From: Zerene cesonia
Taxonomy: Eukaryota > Arthropoda > Insecta > Lepidoptera > Pieridae
Direction: 5' to 3'
NCBI RefSeq assembly: GCF_012273895.1
Contig: NC_052117.1
Coordinates: forward strand, 1,116,001-1,180,000
Length of the DNA: 64,000 nt
Shown one piece after another: positions 1 through 11,900 of this stretch. The position numbers were made by a program, and so were the translations under genes. The notes beneath the pieces were generated by a model. It was not told the DNA's origin. It saw only the letters and a list, made by a program, of their open reading frames with translations, and made no database searches. Every line of letters begins with the position of its first letter. The first letter of the stretch is position 1.

Positions 1-2182
1 TAAAAAAGAGAAACTGTCTGAAGTTAACAAAATGGGGACACACTGTAATAACTTCAAACAACCAATTAATTTGTATAGTGTGTAATTATGAATATATCAC
101 TGAAGCATATTTTTCCATTTGTTATCATAATAATTAATGTTTCATAGAAACTAATACATGTATCGATAGTATAGTGAATAGCGCACTAATCAACCAAATA
201 CCATAGATTGAGAATAAACAATATTTTATTACAATCTACAAATCACTGACCAATACATTAAGTTCTGAGTGACGATGTGCAAGTCACAGTGTAAATACGC
301 GTATTTTAGGCTCATGGTTGATTGTAAGTGAAATACGTTATATATTGTTGAATTAATGGATATAGTATATTATTTTGGTTCAATTTTGTAGATTATGATC
401 CAATGTTACATTTAGAAGTTACTTGTGTTGGGGTGTTGCTGTTTGAATTAGTATCTATTGTGCATATCACTCTGATTTAAAAGCAATAAAAGGATTTGTA
501 TGTAAATGCAATATTTCTAAAGATCTCAAACTATTTGGCCTAGACATACAGAAAAGTGCCTCATAGGTAACTCCTTTTTTATTTTTTGAACACTTCATTG
601 TATATTATCTTTGCATACACATAGAAATATGTAGTTATCCTATGGTATCATATTTGTGTTTGTCTCTGCCGAAAAACAGAAACAGTTAGATTTCAATAAA
701 TACAGTTGGTTGAATGATTTCTAGATTTAATAACGCTCTTCCTATTGAATTGTAATTTATTGATTTTATACTTGTTAATTTCGATGTGAATTGCTACATT
801 CAATCACAGAAGAAGTACCTAAATTTATTTATTTTAATTTGATTACAGTTTGCATTATTTTCATATATTGTAATTAGAAATAAGCTTTAATGTGATGGAT
901 TTGTATGATAGCATACATAATGACTTCTTGTGTTACTCCTACTTTTATAGTGTATGAAGTTATAACATTAAAATTTGTAAATTACATTTCGTTAGACTGT
1001 ACGATAACAATAAAAAGTAAAGCAAACACCCTAACACGTAGAGAAATTGTTATATAACTGTATTTTAGTATTTGGAAGTTTGATGGAATGTTGTTTATCT
1101 GTGCTCACAAGAACAAAATGGCTGCCACCGCCCGAATGTTTAGTTTCTTCCAAAGATAGCGTTTTAATTTACAGTAATATTATGATTTAGTTTTTATTTT
1201 ACTGCGCACTACGTGTTATGTGCCTGAGGTATGAATTTGTCTAATAAACATATCCCTATCTCATGATTTTGTGTTTTGTTTTACTATGCAAATATTTTCT
1301 GTGGTAATCATCCAACTACCTCTAATGTGTAGTTATTTTCCTGTACATGAGCTGGATAGAAGAGATTGCAGATCTTAGCCCTTTTCTTTTAGAATCTAGT
1401 CCTTTCTTATGGTTGAACCCGCTTTTAAATTCTTTAGCCCCAAGGGGAGGGAATAAACCCTTATTCTAATTTTTAGCAATAATCTCGTAATAGGGTAGCT
1501 TATGCAATTTTATGCTTTTACACCATGCCGAGGGATGGTTTGTTTACGAACTGAGCGTTCTTATTGGCCACTGAAGTTCTAATTATCTAGTCAAAATGCT
1601 TCTTCGAATAGTATATTACAATATTATAATCGAACCAGAAAACTCGCCATTTTTAGCGTAATGGCGGTACTCGCTACTACATTATTCACGATTTCAGGCC
1701 TTTCTTAACTTTTAAAATGGGAAAAAAGGTTTATCCGAGGGAAATAAAACTATATGTATAATAATCATCATTTAATAATATATTATATAATACTTAACAT
1801 CATTAATACTCAATTACCAAGATGAGTTATCTAACTTAACACAATTCTTTTGGCATAGCAGTGATTGTGTTAAAACAATTTTCAGTGGTGTCTAATGAGA
1901 GAAGCCTTTTGACTTAATTTTTTTTTATATAATTCTAGCATTTTCATTTTTTTCACATATTTAGTCATGTGTTTGCATCAAAACATTGTTGTGTTCGTTT
2001 GCCAACGACAATATTACCAATGAGCGTTCGAAATAAAATCAAGCAACACTGAGTTGATAATCTTTGAACATATCGATATTCTGCCTAACTTTTGAAGATA
2101 GATATAAAGATACGTAAATACTTTCGTATATTTGCTAATATTCCCGGCAATTCTGTATCAGCTGAACTTGCTACACACACAG
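1..2182. other. AT-rich stretch, no gene recognised
   Basis: I see no long reading frame or recognisable exon. Several AATAAA signals lie on the plus strand (for example near 484, 694 and 1241), so this could be the 3' flank of a plus-strand gene outside the window. A very short frame begins in a good ATG context at about 1118 (MAATARMFSFF then stop) but has no support. Confidence 0.4.
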
Positions 2183-3310
2183 CTATGTATATATTTTCTT
2201 TTGTATATTCGCTAATGTTGCCAGCAATTCTCTTTTAGCCGTAGCAGCTACATCTGGCGGTAGATTACGTAACACAATTGCTACGTACTTCCCAAATGTT
2301 TCAAACTCATCTGCCTCTTTATTCACCACTTGCAATATATTTAATACGTTTCTATTAATTTCACTGACAATATCGCCTATTAAGTGATTTTCGTTTGTAT
2401 TACAATGTGAAGGTTCAACTTTAATTTGCTGATTATTTTCATCAGAATCACTATTTGACCCTTTGGTATTTACACTATCGCGTTTCGTACCGTCTATAGT
2501 AATAATTGTTTCATCTTCTATATTTTTTAAACAACTATCCATATCTATTGAACCACTTGGTGTAGTAAAATGTTCTTCGATGGTTAATTCTTCGATAGGT
2601 TCTAACTCTTTTTTGATCTCTTCATCAGCATCCTGTAAAATAAAATTGACTTTTAATAGAATTATATTAGTATATGAGCCATTTTCTAAAAGTGTACATT
2701 GTGAGTAACATGCTCAAAATTGTGACTAAACTGTTTCGTGACATTCCTGTATTTTGGTACAAATGTGAGTCACATTTATTGTATTGTAAAGTAGGGTTTG
2801 CACTAAAAATATTTAGGTGTATGTATAGAATAAGTATAAATCAAAATTAACGTTAAAGTAATCAAAACATTTATTACTCAAAAAAACTTGTTTTATAAAT
2901 GACAATTTTACAAATTGATGATTATGGCTTAATCTTACTATCTGTTTCTGTTGTCGATATACTCTTTTTTTCAATGTGTTATTTTCCCGCTTCAATTTTC
3001 CAATAGATTCTCTCATCAGTGCTATTTTCTTCAATGCTGCCCTATATCTCCTTTCGAAGCCAGCGTTCGGCGGCACTTGATCTTCTTCATTTCTTACCGT
3101 TCCTTCTGTTTTATTTTTTCTTCTTTCATTTGCCTCTCGCCATTGCTTTCTCTTTTTACTTTGTTCTGTTGACGATAGCTGGCCAATAAGCGTTCTTTTA
3201 TTTTTCATATATTCAGCATGTTTCTTTTTAATTTCTTCGTATTTATCAGGTTCTTGACTTCTGAGTTTTTCTCTGCGCTTACGTTGACGTTCGGCTGCGC
3301 TCATCGGCAT
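2183..3310 (-). CDS. basic/coiled-coil protein with BESS-like C-terminus (two exons)
   Basis: Two minus-strand exons join in frame: 3310-2939 (124 codons from ATG) and 2632-2183, giving about 273 residues. The first exon is preceded by a clear acceptor (TTTTTAG at 3315-3316), so a 5' non-coding exon lies upstream. It ends ATA|gtaaga at 2939. The second exon follows TTTACAG. Residues 1-60 are very basic, starting MPMSAAERQRKRREKLR, a pattern seen at the start of an uncharacterised insect family. Residues 85-124 form a leucine/lysine coiled coil. The middle is acidic and Ser/Asn-rich. Near the C-terminus FGKYVAIVLRNLPPDVAATA resembles a BESS protein-interaction motif, usually found in MADF-BESS chromatin regulators. 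Role inferred: nuclear DNA-binding or chromatin protein. The last exon is also in phase with the THAP exon ending at 6999, so its true 5' partner is not certain. Confidence 0.62.
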
Positions 3311-4579
3311 TTTTCTAAAAACAAAATAGTAAACAATGATACGTGAAGCAATAAAACGAAAGTGTTAAAAAATACGTTATATTGATATAATGATGTATTT
3401 TTCATGTGCTCCTTAGACCTACAACGCAGAAATAAAATTTGTATTAAAAAGACAATAATTTATCGAACTACTTTCATCAATAAATAAATAATTGAATAAA
3501 ATTGTATAACTATAAGACCGGACATCGGCCTTAAATGTGAAGTAGTGTAAAACTAAAAAAAAAAGGAAAACGCCTTTGAAAAACCGAACCACTCAAAAGT
3601 AGAAAAAAAGTAGGTTTGGCCGGTATCGACTTCAAATAGATCAGTCGTTTGGTAAACATTCAAATTATTTTCTACTGTTTTTGAGTAGGTCGGTTTTTGA
3701 AGGAGGCAAAACGGTTTTATATCATAGTTTTTAGTGTTCGCTAATTAGTTAACACTAAAAAGGCACTGTTAAAGAGCCAACCGCTAATTTTCAGTCGATT
3801 ATACTGCCTAAAATATTCTCCTAAGTCTGACAAATACCAAAAACCGCATCAAAATAGGTTCGGCCAGTCGCGAGATGATCATGCACAAACATACAAACAG
3901 GTCAAACTGAGAACCTTTTTGAAGTCAGTTAAAAATGAAATATAGACTAGATCATTATTTTTCATATTTTCAGCCAGTTTAAGCATATCCTTACTTTAGA
4001 CTTCTATGTGAGTCACTTCATATGAGTCACGAAATGTGACTAACATGTTAAGAATTTTTGTGAAAAAAATAACCTCAAATAGGACCACAATCAGAATAAC
4101 TAACTATATCTTTTAATGTGATACATTATTATAAGTTGTATTTGCTACGCTTTTAAATGGAAAATAGTTGAAAACAATACTCACTTTATTTTTCTTGAAA
4201 ATGCACTGTGATTCACTTGTATTTTTTTTTAAATAGCACTCGCGTTCCGTGACAACATATAACTGAAGAAAAATTAAAATGGCGGAGATTTGGTAGAAAC
4301 AGTATGGAGTAAAGTGTTGCCAGATATAAAAAATGGCCTGCTAGTGGTAGAATTAGAACGAAAAGTTACCAAATCTACCGTGACATATACGATAACAAAC
4401 ATGTGAGTCACACCTCTGTGTGTGACTGAGACACATTTTGATTTATTTATTTTATATGAAAGCACCACATTGAACTAATATTGTTTTGAACAATTAGTAG
4501 GAAATATATTTATTAATATTTAAATTCTTCAAAATTGCAACAACGAACATTTTCAGAGATTTATGATGAATCGAACCTG

Positions 4580-4976
4580 TCAGAGTGTAAGACTCTGAGC
4601 TTCTTGAAGCTTCCATTTTTTTAAATGCGATTCATATAAACTTTTACTTAGTTTTCTCAATAAGAAAGTGTTTTTAGAAAGAACCATTGAAGATGGAGTA
4701 CTTTCACATAGATTTCGTTTTGTGTCTGTTGGTCCGTTGTCATTTATCCGCCATTTTAATATTATACTATGTATAGAATAATTTTTAGTTTGTGTAGCTT
4801 GGTTACATGCCTTAACTTGCTCTTCAAATCGTGTGGGAAGTGCACCCGACTTCAGTTTAGGCGTGAACATGATGGAAGATTTATCGAAATGCTTAGAACA
4901 GACCACGTAACTTTTGAGTTTTAAATCTGGTTTGTCAAGGTCAGGTCTGTTAATAATTTTCAACCATTGCTTTCGT
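4580..4976 (-). CDS. THAP zinc-finger protein, second exon (5' part missing)
   Basis: A terminal exon follows acceptor TTTCAG at 4977-4979; one base completes a split codon and 131 residues follow to a stop at 4580. The first third is the C-terminal half of a THAP DNA-binding domain: RKQW, the zinc ligand pair in VVCSKHFD (C-x2-H) and ALPTRF, which matches the AVPTxF motif that closes THAP domains. The rest is hydrophilic and basic with no known domain. THAP proteins are sequence-specific DNA-binding factors, and the fold is shared with P-element-type transposases. The exon with the first two zinc cysteines is not visible upstream on this strand; a THAP-like first exon sits on the opposite strand at 6479. 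It may be a real gene with a distant first exon, or a broken copy. Confidence 0.6.
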
Positions 4977-5260
4977 CTGAAATATAAGAATACAGTCGGT
5001 TACGTGTTTGAGCGGAAAAGTATAGTGTTAGTGGTAAAATAAATTAATATTATTACCACTTACTCCCTATTTAGAGTTTTAGTCAGATGAACTTTTTCTC
5101 GGGCTCCTTAATTGAGCTAATTTTGTTTTTAGATTTTCACCGGATTAAATCAAGTTATGTTTGTAGAGAAAATACATTTTTCAATATAAGAGAGTCAAAA
5201 TTCATTAATAGTAAGAGTAGTGCTATTTGGTGCGGTTACGATCTATTTAAAAATCGTTAA

Positions 5261-5302
5261 AAAGCATTGCTCGTCTGACATCCGTCAAACGAGCAATGCT
5301 TT
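5261..5302. repeat. perfect inverted repeat, hairpin with two stacked stems
   Basis: Arms AAAGCATTGCTCGT (5261-5274) and ACGAGCAATGCTTT (5289-5302) are perfectly complementary. The 14-base spacer itself holds TGAC-ATCC-GTCA, so the whole can fold as a 14-bp stem, one C/A mismatch, a 4-bp stem and a tetraloop. Confidence 0.8.
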
Positions 5303-5669
5303 AAACCAGCCATTCTTTCTTTTAAACATTTACAAACGTAAGTTTATTATATCTGAAGATTGTTTTAATATTACTATTAGACAAGCGCGAGAGGACTTAT
5401 TATTGCGTGGCGCAAGGGGCACAAGGTATTATTATACCACTCTTTGGGCACAAGCGCAATGCGTGAGCGATGACACCCGACTGTAGATTGTAGTGTCGAC
5501 ACTCGAATCGAAGTGGCGACGGCCAACGGCCGACGGCGCCACGCGAATTCGTAGGCACTTATGCTTGTACGTATTATTCTGTGCTTATTCCATAATCACA
5601 CCGAATAAACGGGCGAGACAGTAAAATGTTTCTCTGTTTAGCTGTTCACACACATTTTGAAATATGTAC

Positions 5670-5740
5670 AGATTTTCTATTCTTTAAAAATTTCTCATTT
5701 ATAAAGCATTTCAATGCTATAACACTAAAAATTATATGCA
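5670..5740 (+). repeat. SINE 3' fragment
   Basis: The segment with TTTATAAAGCATTTCAATGC and flanking AAAATTTCTC is nearly identical to the tail of the tRNA-like SINE at 45055-45165, so it is read as a 5'-truncated copy of that family. Confidence 0.5.
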
Positions 5741-5814
5741 CAGTCAGTTCAGTTCTATTGACTACAATTCGGACTGATGGATCGTAAAAAGATAATTAGC
5801 AAATATACTAAGTG

Positions 5815-6045
5815 GCAGGCGGCGATACAGTGCACGTTCAAATCTGCCGAGTGAGCTGAGCAATGAGCAAGATAGCACGGGGAGGGTCACAGATTATACA
5901 CTCATAAGAGGGTGGTAACTCGCTTTCGTTCGTATAGTACTACATTATCTGTGGTTCAGCCCAGCACTCGGCTGTACGCTCTGTTAATAGCTTATACGCA
6001 CCGAGTACTTGGATGAGAGCGCTGTATCGCCCTTTATAGTTGGCA
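5815..6045. mobile_element. MITE-like element with imperfect terminal inverted repeats
   Basis: GGCGATACAGTGC at 5821-5833 is matched in inverse by GCGCTGTATCGCC at 6019-6031 (one mismatch). A second inverted pair lies further in (TGCCGAGTG near 5849; CACTCGGCT near 5967). About 230 bp, no coding capacity. A target-site duplication is not clear. Confidence 0.45.
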
Positions 6046-6478
6046 CGTGTGATCATTATAAAATTTAAGTTAATCATTATTGTGTATCCTTTACCCGTCG
6101 GTTGCCTGAAAGAAATTGTTTACAGCCATAAAGTCGCAACTTGCAAACATAATCCTTTGTTACCATTATTATCAGTCTTTTATATTGTTTGTATGTACAA
6201 TGAAAAATAAATAAATCAAATAATGCAAAATCAATTTTGCCACGCCAGATAAAGTACATTTTCCCATCGTTGTCTTGCGAGCTCTATCGTTTCATTCGGT
6301 TTCTTTTTGCTGTTAAGAATTTTACTATAGAAGGTGTGGAGTCGCGCTGATTACTAAAATAATTTATAACATTAAGATTTATAAATTATAATATTTCTCT
6401 CTATACTCTCATCTGGTAATAACGTGATGCTACATTTCGCGAGTTGTTTTCAAATGTTTATACTAGTACAGGCCGGCC

Positions 6479-6583
6479 ATGGTGTGTAGGACTTGCTGTG
6501 TTTCAAATAAAAATACACTTTGCTTCAAGTTTCCACATACTTATAATCTTCATATTACAAGTACAGTTAAGCAGGGTAAATAG
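6479..6583 (+). pseudogene. THAP-like N-terminal fragment on the opposite strand
   Basis: A 34-residue plus-strand frame starts MVCRTCCVSNKNTLCFKFPH. The closely spaced cysteines followed 10-12 residues later by FKFP look like the start of a THAP domain (C-x2-4-C ... F-x-FP). A possible donor, CAGG|GTAAAT, lies at 6571-6580. No plus-strand exon with the C-x2-H half follows, whereas an orphan second half lies on the minus strand at 4580-4976, but the splice phases do not match cleanly. It could be an inverted first exon, a relic or chance. Confidence 0.3.
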
Positions 6584-6998
6584 ACCAAAATGTTCATCAA
6601 CGATTTAAATCGTCTATATCACGTCACTAATTGTTTATTACTGTTTTGAGTAAGGTAACACACCTGATTGTTTATCTCCTTCGGGAAACAACTTGATATG
6701 AATATATATTTTATAAACCCTTTTACGAATGAAGTTACTATTTTTACAAAGATAAACTTCCACTCACACGAATATAATTTCGAATCACGCTTTCAGTTTT
6801 CATATGAATATTAAATACATTGGTAGAGGTATATAGAATAAAAAATCTCATGTCCTTTGAGTCCTAATGGACTTTGTGAAAGAATTGTTGTTTTGCACAG
6901 AGGATCTTCATACACTGATCCCACGTGATCATTTTTTACCGATTTACTAGTAAATCCTGAATTATATCCTATATAAATATATATAATATTTAACTCAC

Positions 6999-7764
6999 CT
7001 GCACTTCAATGTGAGATACTGAGGTTTTAGTATTGAGTTCTGCCATTTGTGGCTCCGGTGGCTGAATCTACATAAAAAAAATAACAAAATATTAACAGAT
7101 TTATTCAGACAAGAGTCTGAACTTGTTAGTTTCCAGAAATGAAATAAATTATTTGAATTGCAAATTATTAATTTAAGTACCCTTAATTTAGGAACTGCTT
7201 TTTTAACCAAGCGATGTCGGTTAACATTTCCGCATATATCCGATTTATCAAAGTGCTCCGAACATATAACTGAATTCTTCGCTGGTATAAAATATTCGTC
7301 TTCCCTTTCCCTGGCCACAATCGATATCCATTTTGCACATGTATGCGGATTGCCAGGAAATCTTAAACAAATAAATAAAAATAGAGCACTAATAAAATCA
7401 AATCAACCATCTAAAAAAAACCTCAAAGAAACAAACAGAAAACCAGCGTTTACCAATTTTAAAGTTCTTATAAGATTCATAATATAAATTAATTATTTCC
7501 AATATATTCATAATATCAATAACATTATATTACCTATACAATATTAATTAATCTTACAGTACAAATCGACTCCATACATCTATTGATCTGGTTTTTGTAT
7601 TGTTGTATGAAATCGGTAATTTCGTTCAAAATATGATATAAATTGTTAAATTGAAGCTTAAAACACAATTTATTTATATATACTCACCGAAAGTAAGACA
7701 CTCCTTCCGGTATGTTGCATTTTCGGGGATTATTTTTGCAATTTTTGAATACACACTGCGGCAT
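6999..7764 (-). CDS. THAP-domain protein (three 5' exons)
   Basis: Three minus-strand exons join in frame. Exon 1 is 7764-7688, starts MPQCVFKNCKNNPRKCN and ends CG|gtgagt. Exon 2 is 7361-7181, after acceptor TTTAAG. Exon 3 is 7067-6999, after ATGTAG, ending CAG|gtgagt. Together they encode a complete THAP zinc finger of about 85 residues: C-x4-C in exon 1, YFRFPGNPHTCAKWI across the first junction, C-x2-H in SVICSEHFDKSD, and KAVPKLR at the end. Exon 3 adds 23 residues, IQPPEPQMAELNTKTSVSHI and EVQ. THAP domains bind DNA in transcription factors and P-element-related proteins. The downstream exon is not certain; the phase-0 end would fit the BESS-like exon at 2632. The start is the first ATG and is the usual M-P-x-C opening of the family. 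Confidence 0.8.
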
Positions 7765-8152
7765 TGCAAGACGTGTTTACGTTGGCTGTGTCTCAAGCGA
7801 ACTGAACGACATAAGAGCTCATGTGCGCTGTTATTGGGCGAGTCGATGATTTGCGCCGACGCGATATCTATCGTCTATCGTAGGTGTTAGTCGAAGGTCG
7901 CCTTTTTTTAACAATTAGGTTAGTTATTGATTTTGATAGAGCAGTATGAAGATGTATTTGTAGTGTTTATCTCCGTTTTAATGTCAATGAGCGATGGTAA
8001 TTGGATTGTATGTATTAGCTATTTCCCACCATTCTATTAACCATGACATTACTATCGAAATATCTAATAATTGAGGCAAAGGTAACATAATGTCCCTTAG
8101 AAAGAAAGGAAACCACAGAAAAAAATAGACAGCATGAAATAATCATAAATTT
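7765..8152. promoter_or_regulatory. upstream region of the THAP gene
   Basis: This lies immediately 5' of the THAP first exon on the minus strand. It holds a short GC-richer block (7760-7900) with two close ATCTATCG/GTCTATCG motifs at 7864-7879, similar to half of the DREF-type TATCGATA promoter element. Promoter function is inferred from position. Confidence 0.3.
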
Positions 8153-8856
8153 TTTATTGCTAATCGTCTATTTTTAACCTACTTATTTACATTTAAATCT
8201 TTTATTGTATGTTTATGAGGAATGTTACAATAATAATTGGTTTTCGATTACATTAGACACAAAATACGCAACAACAAACGGAAATCAATTTTTAAGCGCC
8301 ATGCCACGCCTTTCAATTCATTGAAGTTATTGTTTTAATTTCTGAACGTAGGTATTTAATATAACAATAGGTAATGCCAGAGAGTAGTATACAAATAGAC
8401 TACATCATTTATGAGCCAGAGACAATAAAAACTATTGTACCTATCGCTATAAATTAATATGGAAGGATTCATCTCATATAGCTCATATATCGCAAAATAT
8501 AAAAAAGCAAAAGTGCAAACGTGAACCAAACGCACTATAAAGAAAGGTTTTTATTTTTTACATATGCCACGTACGTGTAACACGGACGAATACGGGGCTG
8601 ATCGCTTTTTTGGTAAAATAATATAATAGTCATCTATATTTTACCTAACACAAGTTCTATCTTAGAGATTAAATTCTAAGTTAATTAAAAAAAATTAAGA
8701 ATTCACCAGACATGAGAAGACATAAGACAACCTCGAAAATATTATAATACTTATTACAAAAAGTAGAACCTAGTACATAAAACGAACAAATATAGAATTC
8801 AATATAATAACTTTATGGAAACATAATTTCGTTAGACAATGTAAGTTTAATATATT
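8153..8856 (-). other. btn: probable 3' UTR of btn
   Basis: Follows the btn stop codon on the minus strand. TTTATT at 8153-8158 reads AATAAA on the transcript, the best candidate polyadenylation signal. No other gene is seen here. Confidence 0.45.
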
Positions 8857-8934
8857 CTAATCCTTTGACGCTGCATGTTTGGGCCCCTTCGTTCGTTTCC
8901 ATTTCATTCTTCGGTTTTGAAACCAAACTTTAAC
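8857..8934 (-). CDS. btn: btn exon 3: homeodomain helix 3
   Basis: Starts after ATTTACAG (8935-8937 read on the minus strand) at homeodomain residue V45. Encodes [16 protein letters not shown] and a basic tail ending AASKD, with a TAG stop at 8857. Confidence 0.93.
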   Translation of the reverse strand, partial: VKVWFQNRRMKWKRTKGPKHAASKD

Positions 8935-11900
8935 CTGTAAATATGATTTATATGTACTTATTTTATTAATATAGAACAACTGGAATAACATATAACTTTT
9001 TATCCCGATATTCCTACGGGATATGGACTTGCGCGGGTGTAACCGCGGGGCGCAGCTGGACATCTGGTATTCCAGATGTCCAGCTGTCTACGTACTAAAT
9101 TTCATTGCTATCGGTTCAGTAGTTATTGCGTGAAAGAGCAACAAACACACACACATCCTTACAAACTTTCGCATTTTAATATTAGTAGGATGACTATCAG
9201 GAGTTTACATAACTAAGGGTATAAAAATAGAATTAGGGTTGCTCGTAAACAAAACAAAAAGATATTTAAAAAATTACCTGTCTCTCAGTAAGATTTAATG
9301 CGACGGCGATCTCATAGCGTCGTAACCTCGTGAGATAATTTGCGCGGGAAAACTCCGCTTCCAAATTGCGAATTTGTGCTTTTGTAAAGGCCGTCCTTTC
9401 TTTTCTGGAAGCTGTAGGTGACCGAACTTCTGTAAAATAAAAACATATTATTGAAATTAATTATAAATTGTCAATTGAATAAATTTATTAATATAAGTAT
9501 ATTTATATCATATCTATGGTATTTATTTTTACATTTTCTGTATGTGGTAGTCGAGCACGCTTCGGCACGAATTGGGTCAGCTCGCACCGGGGAAGTACCA
9601 CACCCCCACAGAAGANNNNNNNNNNNNNNNNNNNNNNNNNNNNNNNNNNNNNNNNNNNNNNNNNNNNNNNNNNNNNNNNNNNNNNNNNNNNNNNNNNNNN
9701 NNNNNNNNNNNNNNNNNNNNNNNNNNNNNNNNNNNNNNNNNNNNNNNNNNNNNNNNNNNNNNNNNNNNNNNNNNNNNNNNNNNNNNNNNNNNNNNNNNNN
9801 NNNNNNNNNNNNNNNNNNNNNNNNNNNNNNNNNNNNNNNNNNNNNNNNNNNNNNNNNNNNNNNNNNNNNNNNNNNNNNNNNNNNNNNNNNNNNNNNNNNN
9901 NNNNNNNNNNNNNNNNNNNNNNNNNNNNNNNNNNNNNNNNNNNNNNNNNNNNNNNNNNNNNNNNNNNNNNNNNNNNNNNNNNNNNNNNNNNNNNNNNNNN
10001 NNNNNNNNNNNNNNNNNNNNNNNNNNNNNNNNNNNNNNNNNNNNNNNNNNNNNNNNNNNNNNNNNNNNNNNNNNNNNNNNNNNNNNNNNNNNNNNNNNNN
10101 NNNNNNNNNNNNNNNNNNNNNNNNNNNNNNNNNNNNNNNNNNNNNNNNNNNNNNNNNNNNNNNNNNNNNNNNNNNNNNNNNNNNNNNNNNNNNNNNNNNN
10201 NNNNNNNNNNNNNNNNNNNNNNNNNNNNNNNNNNNNNNNNNNNNNNNNNNNNNNNNNNNNNNNNNNNNNNNNNNNNNNNNNNNNNNNNNNNNNNNNNNNN
10301 NNNNNNNNNNNNNNNNNNNNNNNNNNNNNNNNNNNNNNNNNNNNNNNNNNNNNNNNNNNNNNNNNNNNNNNNNNNNNNNNNNNNNNNNNNNNNNNNNNNN
10401 NNNNNNNNNNNNNNNNNNNNNNNNNNNNNNNNNNNNNNNNNNNNNNNNNNNNNNNNNNNNNNNNNNNNNNNNNNNNNNNNNNNNNNNNNNNNNNNNNNNN
10501 NNNNNNNNNNNNNNNNNNNNNNNNNNNNNNNNNNNNNNNNNNNNNNNNNNNNNNNNNNNNNNNNNNNNNNNNNNNNNNNNNNNNNNNNNNNNNNNNNNNN
10601 NNNNNNNNNNNNNNNTTACCATCAGGCGAGGCCACCAGCTCCATTGCCGACTGTAACATAAAAAAAAAACATAAATATACAAGTCCATGTCCATTCTTAA
10701 TTTTATCATATAGCATTGAGACAGTTAGGATGTAGTCGTAAATGTATTTCTTCCAAATATCCAATAATTATTTATATCGCCAAAAACTAATTAACTTATG
10801 TAAGAACCACGGATAACATTAATTTTTTTTGCTCTGTGTTATTAACGATATGTTGTAATAAATGTTTGTCTTTATCTGTCTAAAATGTAAACAGTTTGTT
10901 TTAAAAGAGGAGTATCAATATGCAGTTACGTATTGTTTGATGTAGACCATGTGTCAAGCGCCGGCGTTAGTGTTTATGGTTTTATTGCTTTCCTGTACAG
11001 GTGGGTTTTATGGTTTTGCATTGTTTAGCCTATTCGTTCTATATAGTCTGTAGTCTCTATAGACTACACTAGCTTTTCGCCTGGCTTCGTCCGTATTTTA
11101 GAAATCAATGAAGATAAAATACAATTTATTTGGACTAATCTAAACTCTTAGGATATGAACAAACTATTCACTTCAGGACATTACCAAAATTGAGGCAACG
11201 CAGTATGTACTGCGATACATTAAAATATTGAATAGAATTGAATTGCAGAGTAGGAGAAATTCGATTGCTTTGGCGGGATCTCGGGTGGCCGAGAGTTTAA
11301 GCATTGTCACAATTCGGCGAACGAGGCTGGTTCAAATCCCGCCCGTGATCATTTTTTTCTAGTCTTCCCATCGATAAAATATTGTTCCATTAAGTTCAAA
11401 TTACAAACACCTTAACCTTTCTCCGCATCCAAATTCTTAAATGTCAGTCTACCTCTTCAATAAACCGCGAAGTAAGTACATAATTTTGAATTAAATAAAA
11501 CAAATTAGTTTATAATTAATAAACGAAAGGTAAGCTTTGATGCGTATTCAAATGAGATACTGATGAGATTTTATTTTTTGAAGTTTTCAATGCAGATTAT
11601 AGCATTTTTTGTAATTCAAAGTATATCTCTCACTTAATAGATTTTAAACACTTATATCTATAGTTAGGTACTCGTAACAGTATGATGCTGAAGAGTTTGT
11701 TCGCGCTAAGCTCAGGAACTACTGGACCGATTTGATAAATCCTTTTAGGGTTGGACGTGTTTTGAAGTGCTATAGGTGTTATAAATATAATTAGTGCTTA
11801 TAAAAAGAAAATTCACGTATTTATAAAAATTGGAAGGTTATCATGTTGTCTTAAAGCAGTACTGATTCTAGTGTAGGAAAGCGATGCCGCCAGACGCCTT

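Larger units (their letters stand above)
4977..6478. other. non-coding stretch with GC-rich patch and repeats
   Basis: Contains a perfect hairpin (5261-5302), a GC-rich patch around 5400-5560 that includes the palindrome AGTGTCGACACT, a SINE 3' fragment (5670-5740) and a MITE-like element (5815-6045). No coding exon is recognised. The GC-rich patch could be a promoter. Confidence 0.35.

Noticed and set aside
9451..10764. Five long open frames of about 380-412 codons on both strands
   Set aside because: Each is almost entirely unknown residues from the N run; they reflect absence of sequence, not coding.
11262..11350. Functional tRNA gene
   Set aside because: A and B boxes are recognisable but acceptor and anticodon stems do not close, and the 3' side matches a SINE family.
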